This document shows positions 10,124 to 19,289 of a DNA stretch of 64,000 nt, piece after piece (positions within the stretch are counted from its first letter, which is position 1; each line of letters begins with the position of its first letter). A program made the position numbers and the translations under genes. The notes beneath the pieces are model-generated. The model did not search any database. It was not told the origin of the DNA and saw only the letters and a program-made list of their open reading frames with translations. The stretch comes from Thiobaca trueperi (GTDB taxonomy: Bacteria > Pseudomonadota > Gammaproteobacteria > Chromatiales > Chromatiaceae), in contig NZ_SMAO01000003.1 of the NCBI RefSeq assembly GCF_004342175.1, positions 434,001-498,000 of the forward strand, in the 5' to 3' direction.

Positions 10124-12882
10124 GCGCCGTCGATCCATCGGCGCACGACACCACGGATCCAGTCGCCAGCCTGGCCGACGTCAGTCTGCACTACGGCAAG
10201 GTGGTGGCGCTGGACGGCATCACACTCGACATCCCGGCCGGGCGCATGGTCGGTCTGCTCGGCCCGGACGGTGTCGGCAAATCCAGCCTACTGGCGCTGC
10301 TGTCCGGTGCCCGCGCCATTCAAAAGGGTAGGGTACAGGCATTGGGCGGGGATATGGCGAGTGCGCGCCATCGCGGGCGCGTCTGCCCCCGAATCTCCTA
10401 CATGCCCCAGGGTCTGGGCAAGAATCTCTATCCAACCCTGTCGATCGAGGAGAACCTCCAGTTCTTTGGCCGGCTGTTCGGCCATCCCGCTGCCGAGCGC
10501 CGCCGTCGCATCGACGCCCTGACTGCGAGTACCGGCCTGACGCCTTTCCTGTCGCGCCCGGCCGGCAAGCTCTCGGGCGGCATGAAACAGAAGCTCGGAC
10601 TCTGCTGCGCCCTGATCCATGATCCGGACCTTTTGATCCTGGATGAGCCGACCACGGGCGTCGATCCGCTCGCCCGCTCGCAGTTCTGGGATCTGATCAA
10701 AGGGATAAGAATCGAGCAAACCGGCATGAGCGTGATCGTCGCCACCGCCTACATGGACGAGGCGCAGGGATTCGACTGGCTGGTGGCGATGGACGCCGGC
10801 CGTGTCCTGGCGACCGGCACGCCGGCCGAGCTGCTGGAGCGCACCGACAGCGAGTCGCTGGACGCGGCCTTCATCGCACTCTTGCCGGAGGACCGTCGGC
10901 GCGGCCATCGGGCCGTGACGATTCCCCCGCTCGCCGCCGGAGGCGACGCGGACATCGCCATCGAGGCGAAAGACCTCACCATGCGCTTCGGTGACTTCGT
11001 CGCCGTCGATCAGGTGAATCTCTCCATCCGTCGCGGCGAGATCTTTGGTTTCATCGGCTCCAACGGCTGCGGTAAGTCCACCACCATGAAGATGCTGACC
11101 GGACTGCTGCCGGCCAGCGCGGGCAGTGCGGCGCTGTTCGGGCAGGCGGTCGATCCCAGGGACATTGCGACGCGCCGCCGCGTGGGCTACATGTCGCAGG
11201 CGTTCTCGCTCTATGCGGAGCTGTCGGTACGTCAGAACCTGGTGCTGCACGCGCGTCTCTTCCAGGTACCGGAGGCCGGGATTCCGGCGCGGGTGGAGGA
11301 GATGGTCCAGCGTTTCGGTCTGGTCGAGTCGATCGACGCGCTGCCCGACACGCTGCCGCTGGGCATCCGCCAGCGTCTCTCGCTGGCCGTGGCCATGGTG
11401 CATCGACCGGAGCTGCTGATCCTGGATGAGCCCACCTCGGGCGTGGATCCCATCGCGCGCGACAGCCTCTGGCAACTGATGATCGACCTGGCGCGCAACG
11501 ACCGGGTCACCATCTTCATCTCCACCCATTTCATGAACGAGGCCGGGCGCTGCGACCGCATCTCGCTGATGCATGCCGGGCGCGTGCTCGTCACCGATGC
11601 CCCGGACGAGCTGGTTCGCCAGCGCGGTACTGACACGCTGGAAGCGGCCTTCATCGGCTATCTGGAAGACGCCGGTGCGCGGGGCGAGACGTCCGTCGCG
11701 CCGGTGACAGCGGCCCCATCGGTTTCAGCCACCGCACCGCGCGCCCGTCGCCTTCCCTTCAGTCTGGGCCGCGCCTGGAGCTACGCACTGCGCGAGACGC
11801 TGGAGCTGCGACGCGACCCGATGCGCGCCACCATGGCTTTGGTGGGAACGGCGATGCTGATGTTCGTCTTCGGCTATGGCATCAGCCTGGACGTGGAGGA
11901 TCTGAGCTACGCCGTGCTCGACCGCGACCAGACCGGCTCGAGCCAGAATTACGCCCTGAACCTGTCCGGCTCGCGCTACTTCGTCGAACGCCCGCCGATC
12001 CAGGACGACCGCGATCTCGACCGGCGGATGCGCGCCGGCCAGCTCGCGCTGGCCATCGAGATCCCGCACGGCTTCGCGCGTGACATCGCGCGCGGTCACA
12101 GCGTGCAGATCGGCGCCTGGGTGGACGGCGCCATGCCGGTGCGCGCCGAGACGGTGCGCGGCTATGTGCAGGGGATGCACCAGGGCTGGCTGCTGGAGCA
12201 GGCGAAACAGCAGCTCGGCCAGGACGCCGCGACCGGCCCGGCCACCATCGAGACCCGCTTTCGCTACAACCCCGACGTGCGCAGCCTGCCGGCGATGGTG
12301 CCGGCGGTCATCCCCATGCTCCTGCTGATGATCCCGGCGATGCTGACCGCGCTCTCGGTGGTGCGTGAAAAGGAGCTGGGCTCCATCATCAATCTCTACG
12401 TCACCCCGGTCACCCGCAGCGAATTCCTGCTCGGCAAGCAGATGCCGTACATCCTGCTGGCGACGCTCAACTTCACCCTGCTGACGCTGCTGGCCGTGAT
12501 CGTCTTCGGGGTGCCGTTGAAAGGCAGCTTCCCGGCGTTGACGGCGGCGGCGCTGCTCTTCGTCACCTTCTCGACCGGCTTCGGTCTCTTCGCCTCCACC
12601 TTCACCCGCAGCCAGATCGCGGCTCTGTTCGTGACCATGATCGGCACCATCATCCCGGCCGTCCAGTTCTCCGGCATGCTCAACCCGGTGTCCTCGCTCG
12701 AAGGCGTGGGACATCTCATCGGTCAGGTCTATCCGGCCGCGTACTTCCTCACCATCACGCGTGGCGTCTTCAACAAGGCGCTGGGCTTCACCAGCCTCGA
12801 AGCCTCCTTCTGGCCGCTCGCGCTGGCGGTGCCGGTGATCCTGACCCTGTCGGTCCTGCTGTTGAAGAAGCAGGAGCGCTGA
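10120..12882 (+). CDS. rbbA: RbbA/YhiH-type fused ABC transporter: two ATPase domains plus ABC-2 permease
   Basis: The 920-residue product has two ABC ATPase domains and a membrane domain. Domain 1 carries Walker [10 protein letters not shown] (~48-56) and signature [10 protein letters not shown] (~151). Domain 2 carries Walker [10 protein letters not shown] (~313) and a degenerate signature [11 protein letters not shown]. Residues ~550-915 are an ABC-2 permease with a large periplasmic loop and several C-terminal membrane helices. Length and architecture match E. coli RbbA (YhiH), described as a ribosome-associated ATPase and also predicted to be an exporter subunit. The TTG start overlaps the upstream stop (TTGA), implying translational coupling. 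Whether it acts on ribosomes or only in export cannot be read from sequence. Confidence 0.85.
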   Translation: MSAVDPSAHDTTDPVASLADVSLHYGKVVALDGITLDIPAGRMVGLLGPDGVGKSSLLALLSGARAIQKGRVQALGGDMASARHRGRVCPRISYMPQGLGKNLYPTLSIEENLQFFGRLFGHPAAERRRRIDALTASTGLTPFLSRPAGKLSGGMKQKLGLCCALIHDPDLLILDEPTTGVDPLARSQFWDLIKGIRIEQTGMSVIVATAYMDEAQGFDWLVAMDAGRVLATGTPAELLERTDSESLDAAFIALLPEDRRRGHRAVTIPPLAAGGDADIAIEAKDLTMRFGDFVAVDQVNLSIRRGEIFGFIGSNGCGKSTTMKMLTGLLPASAGSAALFGQAVDPRDIATRRRVGYMSQAFSLYAELSVRQNLVLHARLFQVPEAGIPARVEEMVQRFGLVESIDALPDTLPLGIRQRLSLAVAMVHRPELLILDEPTSGVDPIARDSLWQLMIDLARNDRVTIFISTHFMNEAGRCDRISLMHAGRVLVTDAPDELVRQRGTDTLEAAFIGYLEDAGARGETSVAPVTAAPSVSATAPRARRLPFSLGRAWSYALRETLELRRDPMRATMALVGTAMLMFVFGYGISLDVEDLSYAVLDRDQTGSSQNYALNLSGSRYFVERPPIQDDRDLDRRMRAGQLALAIEIPHGFARDIARGHSVQIGAWVDGAMPVRAETVRGYVQGMHQGWLLEQAKQQLGQDAATGPATIETRFRYNPDVRSLPAMVPAVIPMLLLMIPAMLTALSVVREKELGSIINLYVTPVTRSEFLLGKQMPYILLATLNFTLLTLLAVIVFGVPLKGSFPALTAAALLFVTFSTGFGLFASTFTRSQIAALFVTMIGTIIPAVQFSGMLNPVSSLEGVGHLIGQVYPAAYFLTITRGVFNKALGFTSLEASFWPLALAVPVILTLSVLLLKKQER

Positions 12883-12884
12883 GG

Positions 12885-14009
12885 ATGGCGCATCTCGCCA
12901 ACATCTACCGCCTTGGCATCAAGGAACTCTGGAGCCTGGCGCGCGACCCGACGATGCTCGTCCTGATCGCCTACACCTTCACGCTGTCCATCTATGTCGC
13001 GGCCACGGCGATGCCGGAGACCCTGCACAAGGCGCCGATCGCCATCGTCGACGAGGACGGCTCGCCGCTGTCGGCGCGCATCGCCACCGCCTTCTATCCG
13101 CCGCGTTTCGATCCGCCGGCGATGATCCGCCTCTCGGAGATCGATGCCGGCATGGATGCCGGGACCTATACCTTCGTCCTGGACATCCCGCCGGACTTCC
13201 AGAGTGACGTGCTGGCCGGGCGCTCGCCCGCAATCCAGCTCGATGTCGACGCCACGCGCATGAGCCAGGCATTCACCGGCAGCAGTTTCGTCCAGCAGAT
13301 GGTGCTGGGCGAGGTCGGCGAGTTCGTCCAGCGTTACCGGGGCACGGCCGCCTTGCCGGTGGAACTGGCTCTGCGCACCCGTTTCAATCCCAACCTGGAG
13401 CAGTCCTGGTTCGGCGCCCTGATGGAGATCATCAACAACGTCACCCTGCTGTCGATCATCCTGACCGGTGCGGCCCTGATCCGCGAGCGCGAGCACGGCA
13501 CCATCGAGCACCTGCTGGCGATGCCGGTCACGCCCGCCGAGATCATGCTGGCCAAGGTCTGGTCGATGGGTCTGGTGGTATTGCTGGCCGCTGGCGTGGC
13601 GCTGGTGTTCGTCGTGCAAGGCGTGCTGCGCATCCCGATCGAGGGCTCGCTCGCGCTGTTCCTGGTCGCCGCCGCGCTGCATCTCTTCGCCACCACCTCG
13701 CTCGGCATCTTCATGGCCACCCTGGCGCGCTCCATGCCGCAGTTCGGCATGCTCGCGGTGCTCGTCCTGCTGCCGCTGCAACTGCTCTCGGGCAACTCCA
13801 CCCCGCGCGAGAGCATGCCGGCGCTGGTGCAGGACGTGATGCTGGCCGCGCCGACCACGCACTTCGTCACCGCCGCCCAGGCCATCCTCTATCGCGGCGC
13901 CGGCCTCGACGTGGTCTGGCCGCCGTTCCTTGCGCTGGCAGCCATCGGCGCGGTGTTCTTCGGCATCGCGCTCAATCGCTTTCGCCGGACCATCAGCGCG
14001 ATGGCTTGA
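12885..14009 (+). CDS. yhhJ: ABC-2 type permease (YhhJ-like)
   Basis: The 374-residue protein has one N-terminal membrane helix, a large extracytoplasmic domain (~45-175) and about five C-terminal helices (~180-370), including the ABC-2 motif REREHGTIEHLLAMPV. It starts two bases after the rbbA stop and probably pairs with the permease half of RbbA to form the channel, with the HlyD protein as adaptor. Length and position match E. coli YhhJ. Confidence 0.87.
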   Translation: MAHLANIYRLGIKELWSLARDPTMLVLIAYTFTLSIYVAATAMPETLHKAPIAIVDEDGSPLSARIATAFYPPRFDPPAMIRLSEIDAGMDAGTYTFVLDIPPDFQSDVLAGRSPAIQLDVDATRMSQAFTGSSFVQQMVLGEVGEFVQRYRGTAALPVELALRTRFNPNLEQSWFGALMEIINNVTLLSIILTGAALIREREHGTIEHLLAMPVTPAEIMLAKVWSMGLVVLLAAGVALVFVVQGVLRIPIEGSLALFLVAAALHLFATTSLGIFMATLARSMPQFGMLAVLVLLPLQLLSGNSTPRESMPALVQDVMLAAPTTHFVTAAQAILYRGAGLDVVWPPFLALAAIGAVFFGIALNRFRRTISAMA

Positions 14010-14030
14010 ATTCAGATCCTAAACGTCACC

Positions 14031-15830
14031 ATGACTGGCATGATCGTCATGAACATGGAAGAAACACTGATGCGACATACCAGCCACGATCCAGTCACCG
14101 GGCTGCCCGGCCTGCCGCTGATCCGCGATCGGCTCGCCAACGCCCTGCAGCGTTCGCGGCGCAATGGGTTCAGCCTGGTGGTGCTGTTCGTCGATCTCGA
14201 CGGCTTCCATCTGGTCAAGGACAGGGATGGCCATGACATCGGCGACCGGTTGCTCAAGAAGGTGGCCGAGCGGCTCGCCGAGCAGATCCGTCCGGGGGAT
14301 ACCCTGGCGCGTTTTGCCAATGAGGAATTTGTCATCCTCTGCGAGCAGATCGAACAGCCGGCCACGCTGTCCGTTCTGGCCGACCGCATCAACGAGGCTT
14401 TGCGTCAGCCATTGGAGTGCGGTGAGCGGCAATTGGTCGTGACGGCGAGCGTCGGGCTCGCCATCGGCAACGGCAATACCCACTGCGTCGATGATCTGTT
14501 GAGCCATGCCGAGACGGCGATGTCGGCGGTGAAGGAAGATGGCGGCGACGGCTGGCGGTTCTTCAGTCCGGGTCAGCACGATCAGGACCAGCAGCGGCTC
14601 GCCATCGTCAATGGACTGCGCACGGCGATCGAGCGCAACGAGCTGTCGATCCGTTTTCAGCCGATCGTCGTCGCCGAGAGCGGTCGCATCGTCGGCGCCG
14701 AACTGCTGCTGCGCTGGAACTCGTCCGAGGGCGAGATCCCGCCTGCAGTCTTCATCCCGATCGCCGAGATGACCGGCGTCATCGTGCCCATCGGCGCCTG
14801 GGTCTTCCGTCAGGCGTGTCTAGCCGAGGCGGACTGGCGTCGGCGCTGGGGCGCCGAGGCGCCCTATGTGTCGGTGAATGTCTCCCCGCGACAGTTGATC
14901 AAGGAATCGCTGGTCGAGGAGTTTGCCGCCATCCTGCGTGAGACGGGCGCGGACCCGGCGCGCCTGCTGCTGGAAATCACCGAGACCGCGCTGATGGCGG
15001 ATGTCGAACTCAATCTGCGCATCCTGCGCCGCTTGACCGATCTGGGTCTGCGGGTGGCCGTGGACGATTTCGGTACCGGCTATTCCTCGCTGGCGCAATT
15101 GACCCGCCTGCCGGTCGCGGTGCTGAAGATCGACCGGGCCTTCGTCGATGGCCTCGACAAGCGCCCGGAGCACCGCGCGGTCATCCGCGCCGTGATCGGG
15201 CTGGGTCGCGCGCTGGGACTGAAACTGGTGGCGGAAGGCGTCGAGACCGACGCCCAGTGTCTCGAACTCCGCGCCCATGGCTGCGAGTTCGCCCAAGGCT
15301 ATTATTTTCACCGCCCGCTCGAAGAGCCGGCGTTCGTCGCAACCCTGGAGTCCGGGCTTCGGGGCGGCGGCCTGCCTGACCCGGCGCTGTCGCTCTACTT
15401 CCTGATCTATGTCAGCCAGGCGACGCCGCCGATGTCCGGGGCGACGCTCGACGCCCTGCGGGAACAATCCAGAACCCTCAATCGTTCGACCGGCCTGACC
15501 GGCTGTCTGCTCTACCAGGACGGACTCTTCATGCAGATGCTCGAAGGCCAGCGGGAGGTCTTGTCCGCGCTGATGGACAGGATCAAGACCGACCCGCGTC
15601 ACCGTGATGTGCGCATCGTCATCGAGGGCTTGGCGCGCCATCGCATTTTTCTGGACTGGGGCATGGTCGTGCGCGATCTGACGCCCGGCCCGAACGAGCC
15701 GGATTTCACGCCCTGGCAGCACCGCCGCTTGAGTTTCCGCGATCTGGCCGAGGATGCGCGGACCTGCTACGTCTATCTCACCGCCTACGCGGGCTGCGGC
15801 ATGTCGGAGGGAATCTCAGTGCTGTCGTGA
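14031..15830 (+). CDS. GGDEF(degenerate)-EAL-BLUF protein: predicted blue-light-regulated c-di-GMP phosphodiesterase
   Basis: Residues ~20-170 are a GGDEF domain whose active-site loop reads ANEEF instead of GGDEF, so cyclase activity is unlikely. Residues ~200-445 are an EAL domain. The first motif is ELLLRW, and catalytic or metal motifs are kept: VNVSPRQL, LLEITETALM, VDDFGTGYSS, LKIDRAF and VAEGVET. Residues ~450-560 are a BLUF flavin photosensor (YFLIYVSQAT, an Asn in RTLNRSTGLTG, the Gln in FMQMLEG, then DPRH). The predicted role is c-di-GMP hydrolysis controlled by blue light. The order is unusual, because described BLUF-EAL proteins such as YcgF and BlrP1 carry BLUF at the N-terminus. 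Starts at 14031, 14055 and 14070 are all possible; 14070 has a GGAAG sequence about 8 bases upstream. Confidence 0.88.
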   Translation: MTGMIVMNMEETLMRHTSHDPVTGLPGLPLIRDRLANALQRSRRNGFSLVVLFVDLDGFHLVKDRDGHDIGDRLLKKVAERLAEQIRPGDTLARFANEEFVILCEQIEQPATLSVLADRINEALRQPLECGERQLVVTASVGLAIGNGNTHCVDDLLSHAETAMSAVKEDGGDGWRFFSPGQHDQDQQRLAIVNGLRTAIERNELSIRFQPIVVAESGRIVGAELLLRWNSSEGEIPPAVFIPIAEMTGVIVPIGAWVFRQACLAEADWRRRWGAEAPYVSVNVSPRQLIKESLVEEFAAILRETGADPARLLLEITETALMADVELNLRILRRLTDLGLRVAVDDFGTGYSSLAQLTRLPVAVLKIDRAFVDGLDKRPEHRAVIRAVIGLGRALGLKLVAEGVETDAQCLELRAHGCEFAQGYYFHRPLEEPAFVATLESGLRGGGLPDPALSLYFLIYVSQATPPMSGATLDALREQSRTLNRSTGLTGCLLYQDGLFMQMLEGQREVLSALMDRIKTDPRHRDVRIVIEGLARHRIFLDWGMVVRDLTPGPNEPDFTPWQHRRLSFRDLAEDARTCYVYLTAYAGCGMSEGISVLS

Positions 15831-16034
15831 CGCCAGCGTGCGTCCCTGTCTCTTGCTTGCGCCTCAATGCTTTCGCAACCCTATGTTCTGCAACGCACAG
15901 ACCGACGGGGGGGCAAGGGTGTCTGCTGGCGATTCCCGGACGCGCGATGTCCGGTATCCGCTCGCCACCGCCTCGATGGGCCGCTTCACGGCCAGGCGGC
16001 ATCACTCATGCTTGACCCATTGCGGAATCGGCCC

Positions 16035-16418
16035 ATGACCACGACGACCCAAACCCTTGACCCGGAGCGCCTGCGCAAGCTCGACGCCTGTTGGCGTGCG
16101 GCAAACTATCTCTCGGTCGGTCAGATCTATCTCTACGACAATCCGCTGCTGAAAGAGCCACTCGCACTGTCGCACATCAAACCGCGCCTGCTCGGCCACT
16201 GGGATACGACGCCGGGCTTAAGCTTCATCTACGCGCATCTCAACCGCGTCATCAGAGACAACCTGGTCGCCGATGTCATTGACCGGGTGCCGCGACTCGG
16301 CCCCAGGGCCGCCTACGCCAGGCAGGCCATTCGCGACAGGCGCATTGAGCACCAGCAATACATCGCCGAGCATGGCGAGGATCTGCCGGAAGTGAGGGAT
16401 TGGAAATGGGCGCCATAG
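16035..16418 (+). pseudogene. Phosphoketolase remnant with large in-frame internal deletion
   Basis: The 127-codon frame joins the two ends of a xylulose-5-phosphate/fructose-6-phosphate phosphoketolase. Residues 1-75 match the N-terminus ([42 protein letters not shown]). Residues ~76-127 match the extreme C-terminus ([31 protein letters not shown]). Phosphoketolases are about 790 residues, so some 650-660 codons, including the thiamine diphosphate site, are missing, and the join is in frame near base 16260. The product cannot be an active enzyme. Start, stop and frame are intact, so it may be a recent deletion. No acetate kinase gene is adjacent. Confidence 0.85.
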
Positions 16419-16480
16419 AACAATCGGCAACGGGCGGCCAGCGCCCGGCGCGCGGTCGTCACAGGGGGGGCGATCAGCCG

Positions 16481-17206
16481 ATGATCGGCACGGCACTCAG
16501 CCTGTGTTGTGTGCTGTTGATTGCCGGGTGCGGCCCGCATCTGGCAACGAAGGAGGACCATACCGCTCATCGGTCCAACCCGATGCTCAATACAAACCAT
16601 GCGGAAGAGGCAGAGGTTCCGTTCGTGACGGAACCCAAAACGGCCATGCCAGAGGGTTCCAGACAGGCCAACTTTGCGTCGGAGAGCGCATCGCGCAGGA
16701 CACGGGAGACGGCGGATTGGGTGGTCGGTTCAAGAGACAATCTCAACCTGCCGTTCGCGATTGTCGATAAGGTCAACGCCAGGGTCTATGTCTTTGGCGC
16801 GGACGGACAGCTACAGGGCGCGGCCCCCGTGCTGCTGGGTCTGGGGCAGGGCGATGAGGTCGCCCCCGGCATCAGTGACATGCCGATGTCACGTATTCCC
16901 CCCGTGCAGCGCACGACGCCCGCAGGTCGTTTCGTGACGGCCATGGGTCGCAATTCTCATGGCAAGGAAATCCTCTGGCTGGACTACAAAAATGCCATTT
17001 CCATGCATCCGGTCGTGACGGGCAGACCCCAAGAGCGCCGGGCGCAACGCCTGGACTCGCCATCGCCGCTCGATAACCGTATTTCCTATGGCTGCATCAA
17101 TGTACCGGTGAAATTCTTCAAGGACGAGATACATCGCCTGTTTGCCGGGACGGCCGGCGTTGTTTATGTCATGCCGGAAACCGGGCGGGTCAGACCCTCA
17201 TCCTGA
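16481..17206 (+). CDS. L,D-transpeptidase (YkuD domain) lipoprotein
   Basis: The ATG at 16481 follows a strong purine-rich site (AGGGGGGG, ~16463-16470) and gives a 241-residue lipoprotein with a signal peptide ending in LLIAGC. The C-terminal half (~residues 95-235) is a YkuD-type catalytic domain. His in ISMHPVVTG and the SYGCIN motif near the end provide the catalytic His and Cys. Such enzymes form 3-3 cross-links in peptidoglycan or attach proteins to it; the lipobox suggests membrane anchoring. The frame extends upstream into the phosphoketolase remnant, but that start would lack the signal peptide context. It lies convergent to the gene at 17298-17981, with repeat copy A between them. 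Confidence 0.8.
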   Translation: MIGTALSLCCVLLIAGCGPHLATKEDHTAHRSNPMLNTNHAEEAEVPFVTEPKTAMPEGSRQANFASESASRRTRETADWVVGSRDNLNLPFAIVDKVNARVYVFGADGQLQGAAPVLLGLGQGDEVAPGISDMPMSRIPPVQRTTPAGRFVTAMGRNSHGKEILWLDYKNAISMHPVVTGRPQERRAQRLDSPSPLDNRISYGCINVPVKFFKDEIHRLFAGTAGVVYVMPETGRVRPSS

Positions 17207-17216
17207 ATACGCAACC

Positions 17217-17301
17217 AAACCGCGCCAGCTCATGCGGTCGTCAATGCTGTCAGGGTCGATCCAAACCAAAAACATCAGATACCGCACGGGGCGAGGTTTA
17301 A
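17217..17301. repeat. ~87-bp inverted-end repeat, copy A
   Basis: The left end reads AAACCGCGCCAGC and the right end GGGGCGAGGTTTAA. It lies between the convergent genes ending at 17206 (plus) and 17298 (minus). The TTA at 17298-17300 inside its right end is the stop codon of the minus-strand gene. It is oriented like copies B, D and G. Confidence 0.75.
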
Positions 17302-17981
17302 AAGGAAAACGCCGCTGGTTCCAGGAGGCCCGGCGGCGGGGCATGACATAGCTCATCGATTGCGTGCGGGGTAGCATTCAGACGTGCGAAAGGCGGTTCC
17401 CAGGCCCTCTTCCTGTCGCTCCAGCTCGGCAGAGGCATGACCAGTGGCAGATGGCCGTTCGGGCGAAACCAGGAGTCAACGCTCCAGGGAAGTCCGGTTT
17501 CCGTATCGAGGATAACGGCTGTCCAGTGAACCGCCGTGAGATCGAAAAGACTGCGCACTTTCGGCGATGCGACCGTCCAGCCGGCCAATTCCCGGAGATC
17601 CCGGAGAATATGCAGATAGGTCGTGGTGTTGCTGGCATTGTCGATACAATCCATTCGCCCCGCGACATCCGCCTCGGCATCGTTAATGGCCAGGTCGTTG
17701 GCCAGCAGCGGCTGATACATTTGTGCCAGTAATTCCATTTGCCAGATGCCGATACGCACATGCTGCAAGCGATCATGAAGACTGGTGCCCGGACAAAGCG
17801 CCAGATGCCTTTTCAGGAGGGCCATATCCTTGGGAGTAAAGGTCATGGTCTGTCTGCGCGCACAGGACCAGTTAAAGCAGATCCGCAGCGTGACGGACCC
17901 CTGCGGGCCGATCACATCGTTATGGCTGACGAGTATGGCGAAGAAACCGATCACAGCGGGCCGCAAAGGCATGAAGGTCAT
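17298..17981 (-). CDS. Uncharacterised conserved protein with possible Cys-His-Asp catalytic triad
   Basis: The frame can start at TTG 18008, but the Met codons at 17981 or 17972 give a more plausible N-terminus; the start is uncertain. A short hydrophobic stretch (AVIGFFAIL) follows. I recognise the pattern of a conserved proteobacterial family without an assigned function: CFNWSCARRQ, then GRMDCIDNASNTTTYL, then VHWTAVI, then WSVDSWFRPNG. The ordered Cys, His and Asp resemble the triad of transglutaminase-like or papain-like enzymes, and the NTTTYL and DSWF blocks are the best conserved parts. An amidase or protease-like role in the envelope is inference. Its stop codon is supplied by repeat copy A. 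Confidence 0.6.
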   Translation of the reverse strand: MTFMPLRPAVIGFFAILVSHNDVIGPQGSVTLRICFNWSCARRQTMTFTPKDMALLKRHLALCPGTSLHDRLQHVRIGIWQMELLAQMYQPLLANDLAINDAEADVAGRMDCIDNASNTTTYLHILRDLRELAGWTVASPKVRSLFDLTAVHWTAVILDTETGLPWSVDSWFRPNGHLPLVMPLPSWSDRKRAWEPPFARLNATPHAIDELCHAPPPGLLEPAAFSF

Positions 17982-18026
17982 GACAATGGTGTCAACGATT
18001 TGCGCCAAATATGAAGCTGAAAGACT

Positions 18027-18083
18027 TTAAATCGCGTCTTCTACCAGCTTTGTTAATGTGCCAGCACTCTGGACGCAGTTTAA
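18027..18083. repeat. Short divergent inverted-end repeat (57 bp)
   Basis: The left end TTAAATCGCGTC and right end GACGCAGTTTAA are near-perfect inverted repeats and resemble the ends of the ~87-bp family, but the interior is about 30 bp shorter. The right-end sequence recurs as an isolated half-element at 37359-37370. It may be an internally deleted copy. Confidence 0.45.
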
Positions 18084-18174
18084 TGGTCTTGCGCCGCCCC
18101 TTCGACCTTCGCCGTCAACTGTGAATTGTTCAATTTCAAAGTTGAGGGCGCATAGCATTGAAACCGGGAAGTGA

Positions 18175-18288
18175 TTAATTGCGATCTGGTTTTGGCTCAT
18201 ACATCGGGGCCACCGGGGCGGCGGTGTATGGCGCCGGCTCATGCTTCGAGGCGGTACTGCAAGCCGAGAGCAGCAGTACCAGCGTCAT
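18175..18288 (-). CDS. Possible small lipoprotein (37 aa), perhaps frameshifted at its 5' end
   Basis: The frame encodes MTLVLLLSACSTASKHE and a Pro-rich tail ending in PKPDRN. LLLSAC is a credible lipobox, but the usual positively charged N-terminus is missing. The preceding bases (to ~18320) would encode a longer signal peptide start only if one base were added or removed, so the gene may be frameshifted or wrongly bounded. No function can be assigned. Confidence 0.35.
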   Translation of the reverse strand: MTLVLLLSACSTASKHEPAPYTAAPVAPMYEPKPDRN

Positions 18289-18448
18289 GGTGCTGAGAAG
18301 CGGTTGTAGAGATGTTGCTCATTTGTCGTGACCTAATGAGTTGGAATTGGAAATTCACGCGACTGAAAGTACGACGGCGATGTCGATGCCTGACTGCCAG
18401 CGCCCACCGCCGGGTCCGATGACCCGTCAGGCGGGCGCCCGCACGGGC

Positions 18449-18676
18449 CTATTTGCCCAGGGGGGCTACGTCCTTGCTGGCGCTGTCGGTGCTGAAATCG
18501 AAGAGGGTATAGCTCGGGCAGAAACGGAAGTAAGCGGTGGCGAGCAGCACCGCGCCGAGGACTCCGCCGACCCAGCTACTGCCGCGAAAGACGGCGACGA
18601 TCAGGAGGACGCCGACAATCGCGCGGATCAGACGATCGATGTTGCCGACATTGGTTTTGCTGATATCGAAATGCAT
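18449..18676 (-). CDS. DUF2892-type small inner-membrane protein
   Basis: The start at 18676 gives a 75-residue protein preceded by a GGAG site about 9 bases away; the frame upstream of it looks non-coding. The sequence NVGNIDRLIRAIVGVLLI, a second hydrophobic segment (VGGVLGAVLLATAYF) and FCPSYTLF match DUF2892/YgaP-like membrane domains. These are two-helix inner-membrane modules, sometimes fused to rhodanese domains. The function of stand-alone versions is unknown. Confidence 0.75.
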   Translation of the reverse strand: MHFDISKTNVGNIDRLIRAIVGVLLIVAVFRGSSWVGGVLGAVLLATAYFRFCPSYTLFDFSTDSASKDVAPLGK

Positions 18677-18872
18677 AACATGTGCTCCAGTGGTTGAGGA
18701 TAGACCTTGGCCTCCGTGCCGGATCGGCCCGTAGCGGGATCGGTTGAGATCGGGTCGCGGTTCCGGTCCTTCCGTCCGCCGCATGGCGGGCGGGAAGTCC
18801 TGAGAAATCATGCGAAACCAGGAGCGTGCGCCACGGCAGGTTGCGGCGCTCCTCCAGCGGTGCGCGGGCGCC

Positions 18873-19016
18873 TCACATATCCGCCTTGACGTCTCTTGCC
18901 GTCTCGCTCACGGCATCGCCGCCGCGCTGGATGTCCTTGCCGGCGCCCTCCATGGTATTGCAGCCGAATAATCCACTGATCGTGATCAGCAGCATCAGTG
19001 CCAGGAGCCTGTTCAT
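18873..19016 (-). CDS. Entericidin-like small lipoprotein
   Basis: This 47-codon gene reads MNRLLALMLLITISGLFGC, then NTMEGAGKDIQRGGDAVSET and RDVKADM. The signal peptide ends in a lipobox (LFGC), and the GAGKDIQRGGDAV core is typical of the EcnA/EcnB entericidin family of small outer-membrane lipoproteins. A ribosome site AGGTGA lies about 5 bases upstream of this ATG; a second ATG directly precedes it. In enterics the pair forms an antidote/toxin system expressed in stationary phase; here only one member is seen, so a toxin role should not be assumed. Confidence 0.8.
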   Translation of the reverse strand: MNRLLALMLLITISGLFGCNTMEGAGKDIQRGGDAVSETARDVKADM

Positions 19017-19289
19017 CATCGTCACCTGTTGTCGTTGCCATCGGTTGGCGTTGCACCACGGTCGGTCCTGCGTGCATCTGCACCGGATTTGACTGAATCT
19101 ATGCCATGCAGGCCATGCATTTCAGTGCGCTAGCGAACTTAGGATGATGTGCTGTCCTGCGATGTTTGCTGGAGCAGCATCTGAAGGGGGTTGAACCGTC
19201 GCCATTTCGATGATGCCTGTTGGGTATCTGTACCCATTATCATTTGGTGTCAGGATCTGCGACGATAGCCCCTGGTTCTGCGGAAATGG

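Noticed and set aside
9104-10138. Long antisense frames opposite GC-rich genes (for example here, 10288-11574, 22055-23704)
   Set aside because: They mirror the codon bias of the true genes on the other strand and have no domains or ribosome sites; typical shadows in high-GC DNA.
18873-19016. Complete entericidin toxin-antitoxin pair
   Set aside because: Only one lipoprotein of this type is present; the neighbouring small genes are of different families.
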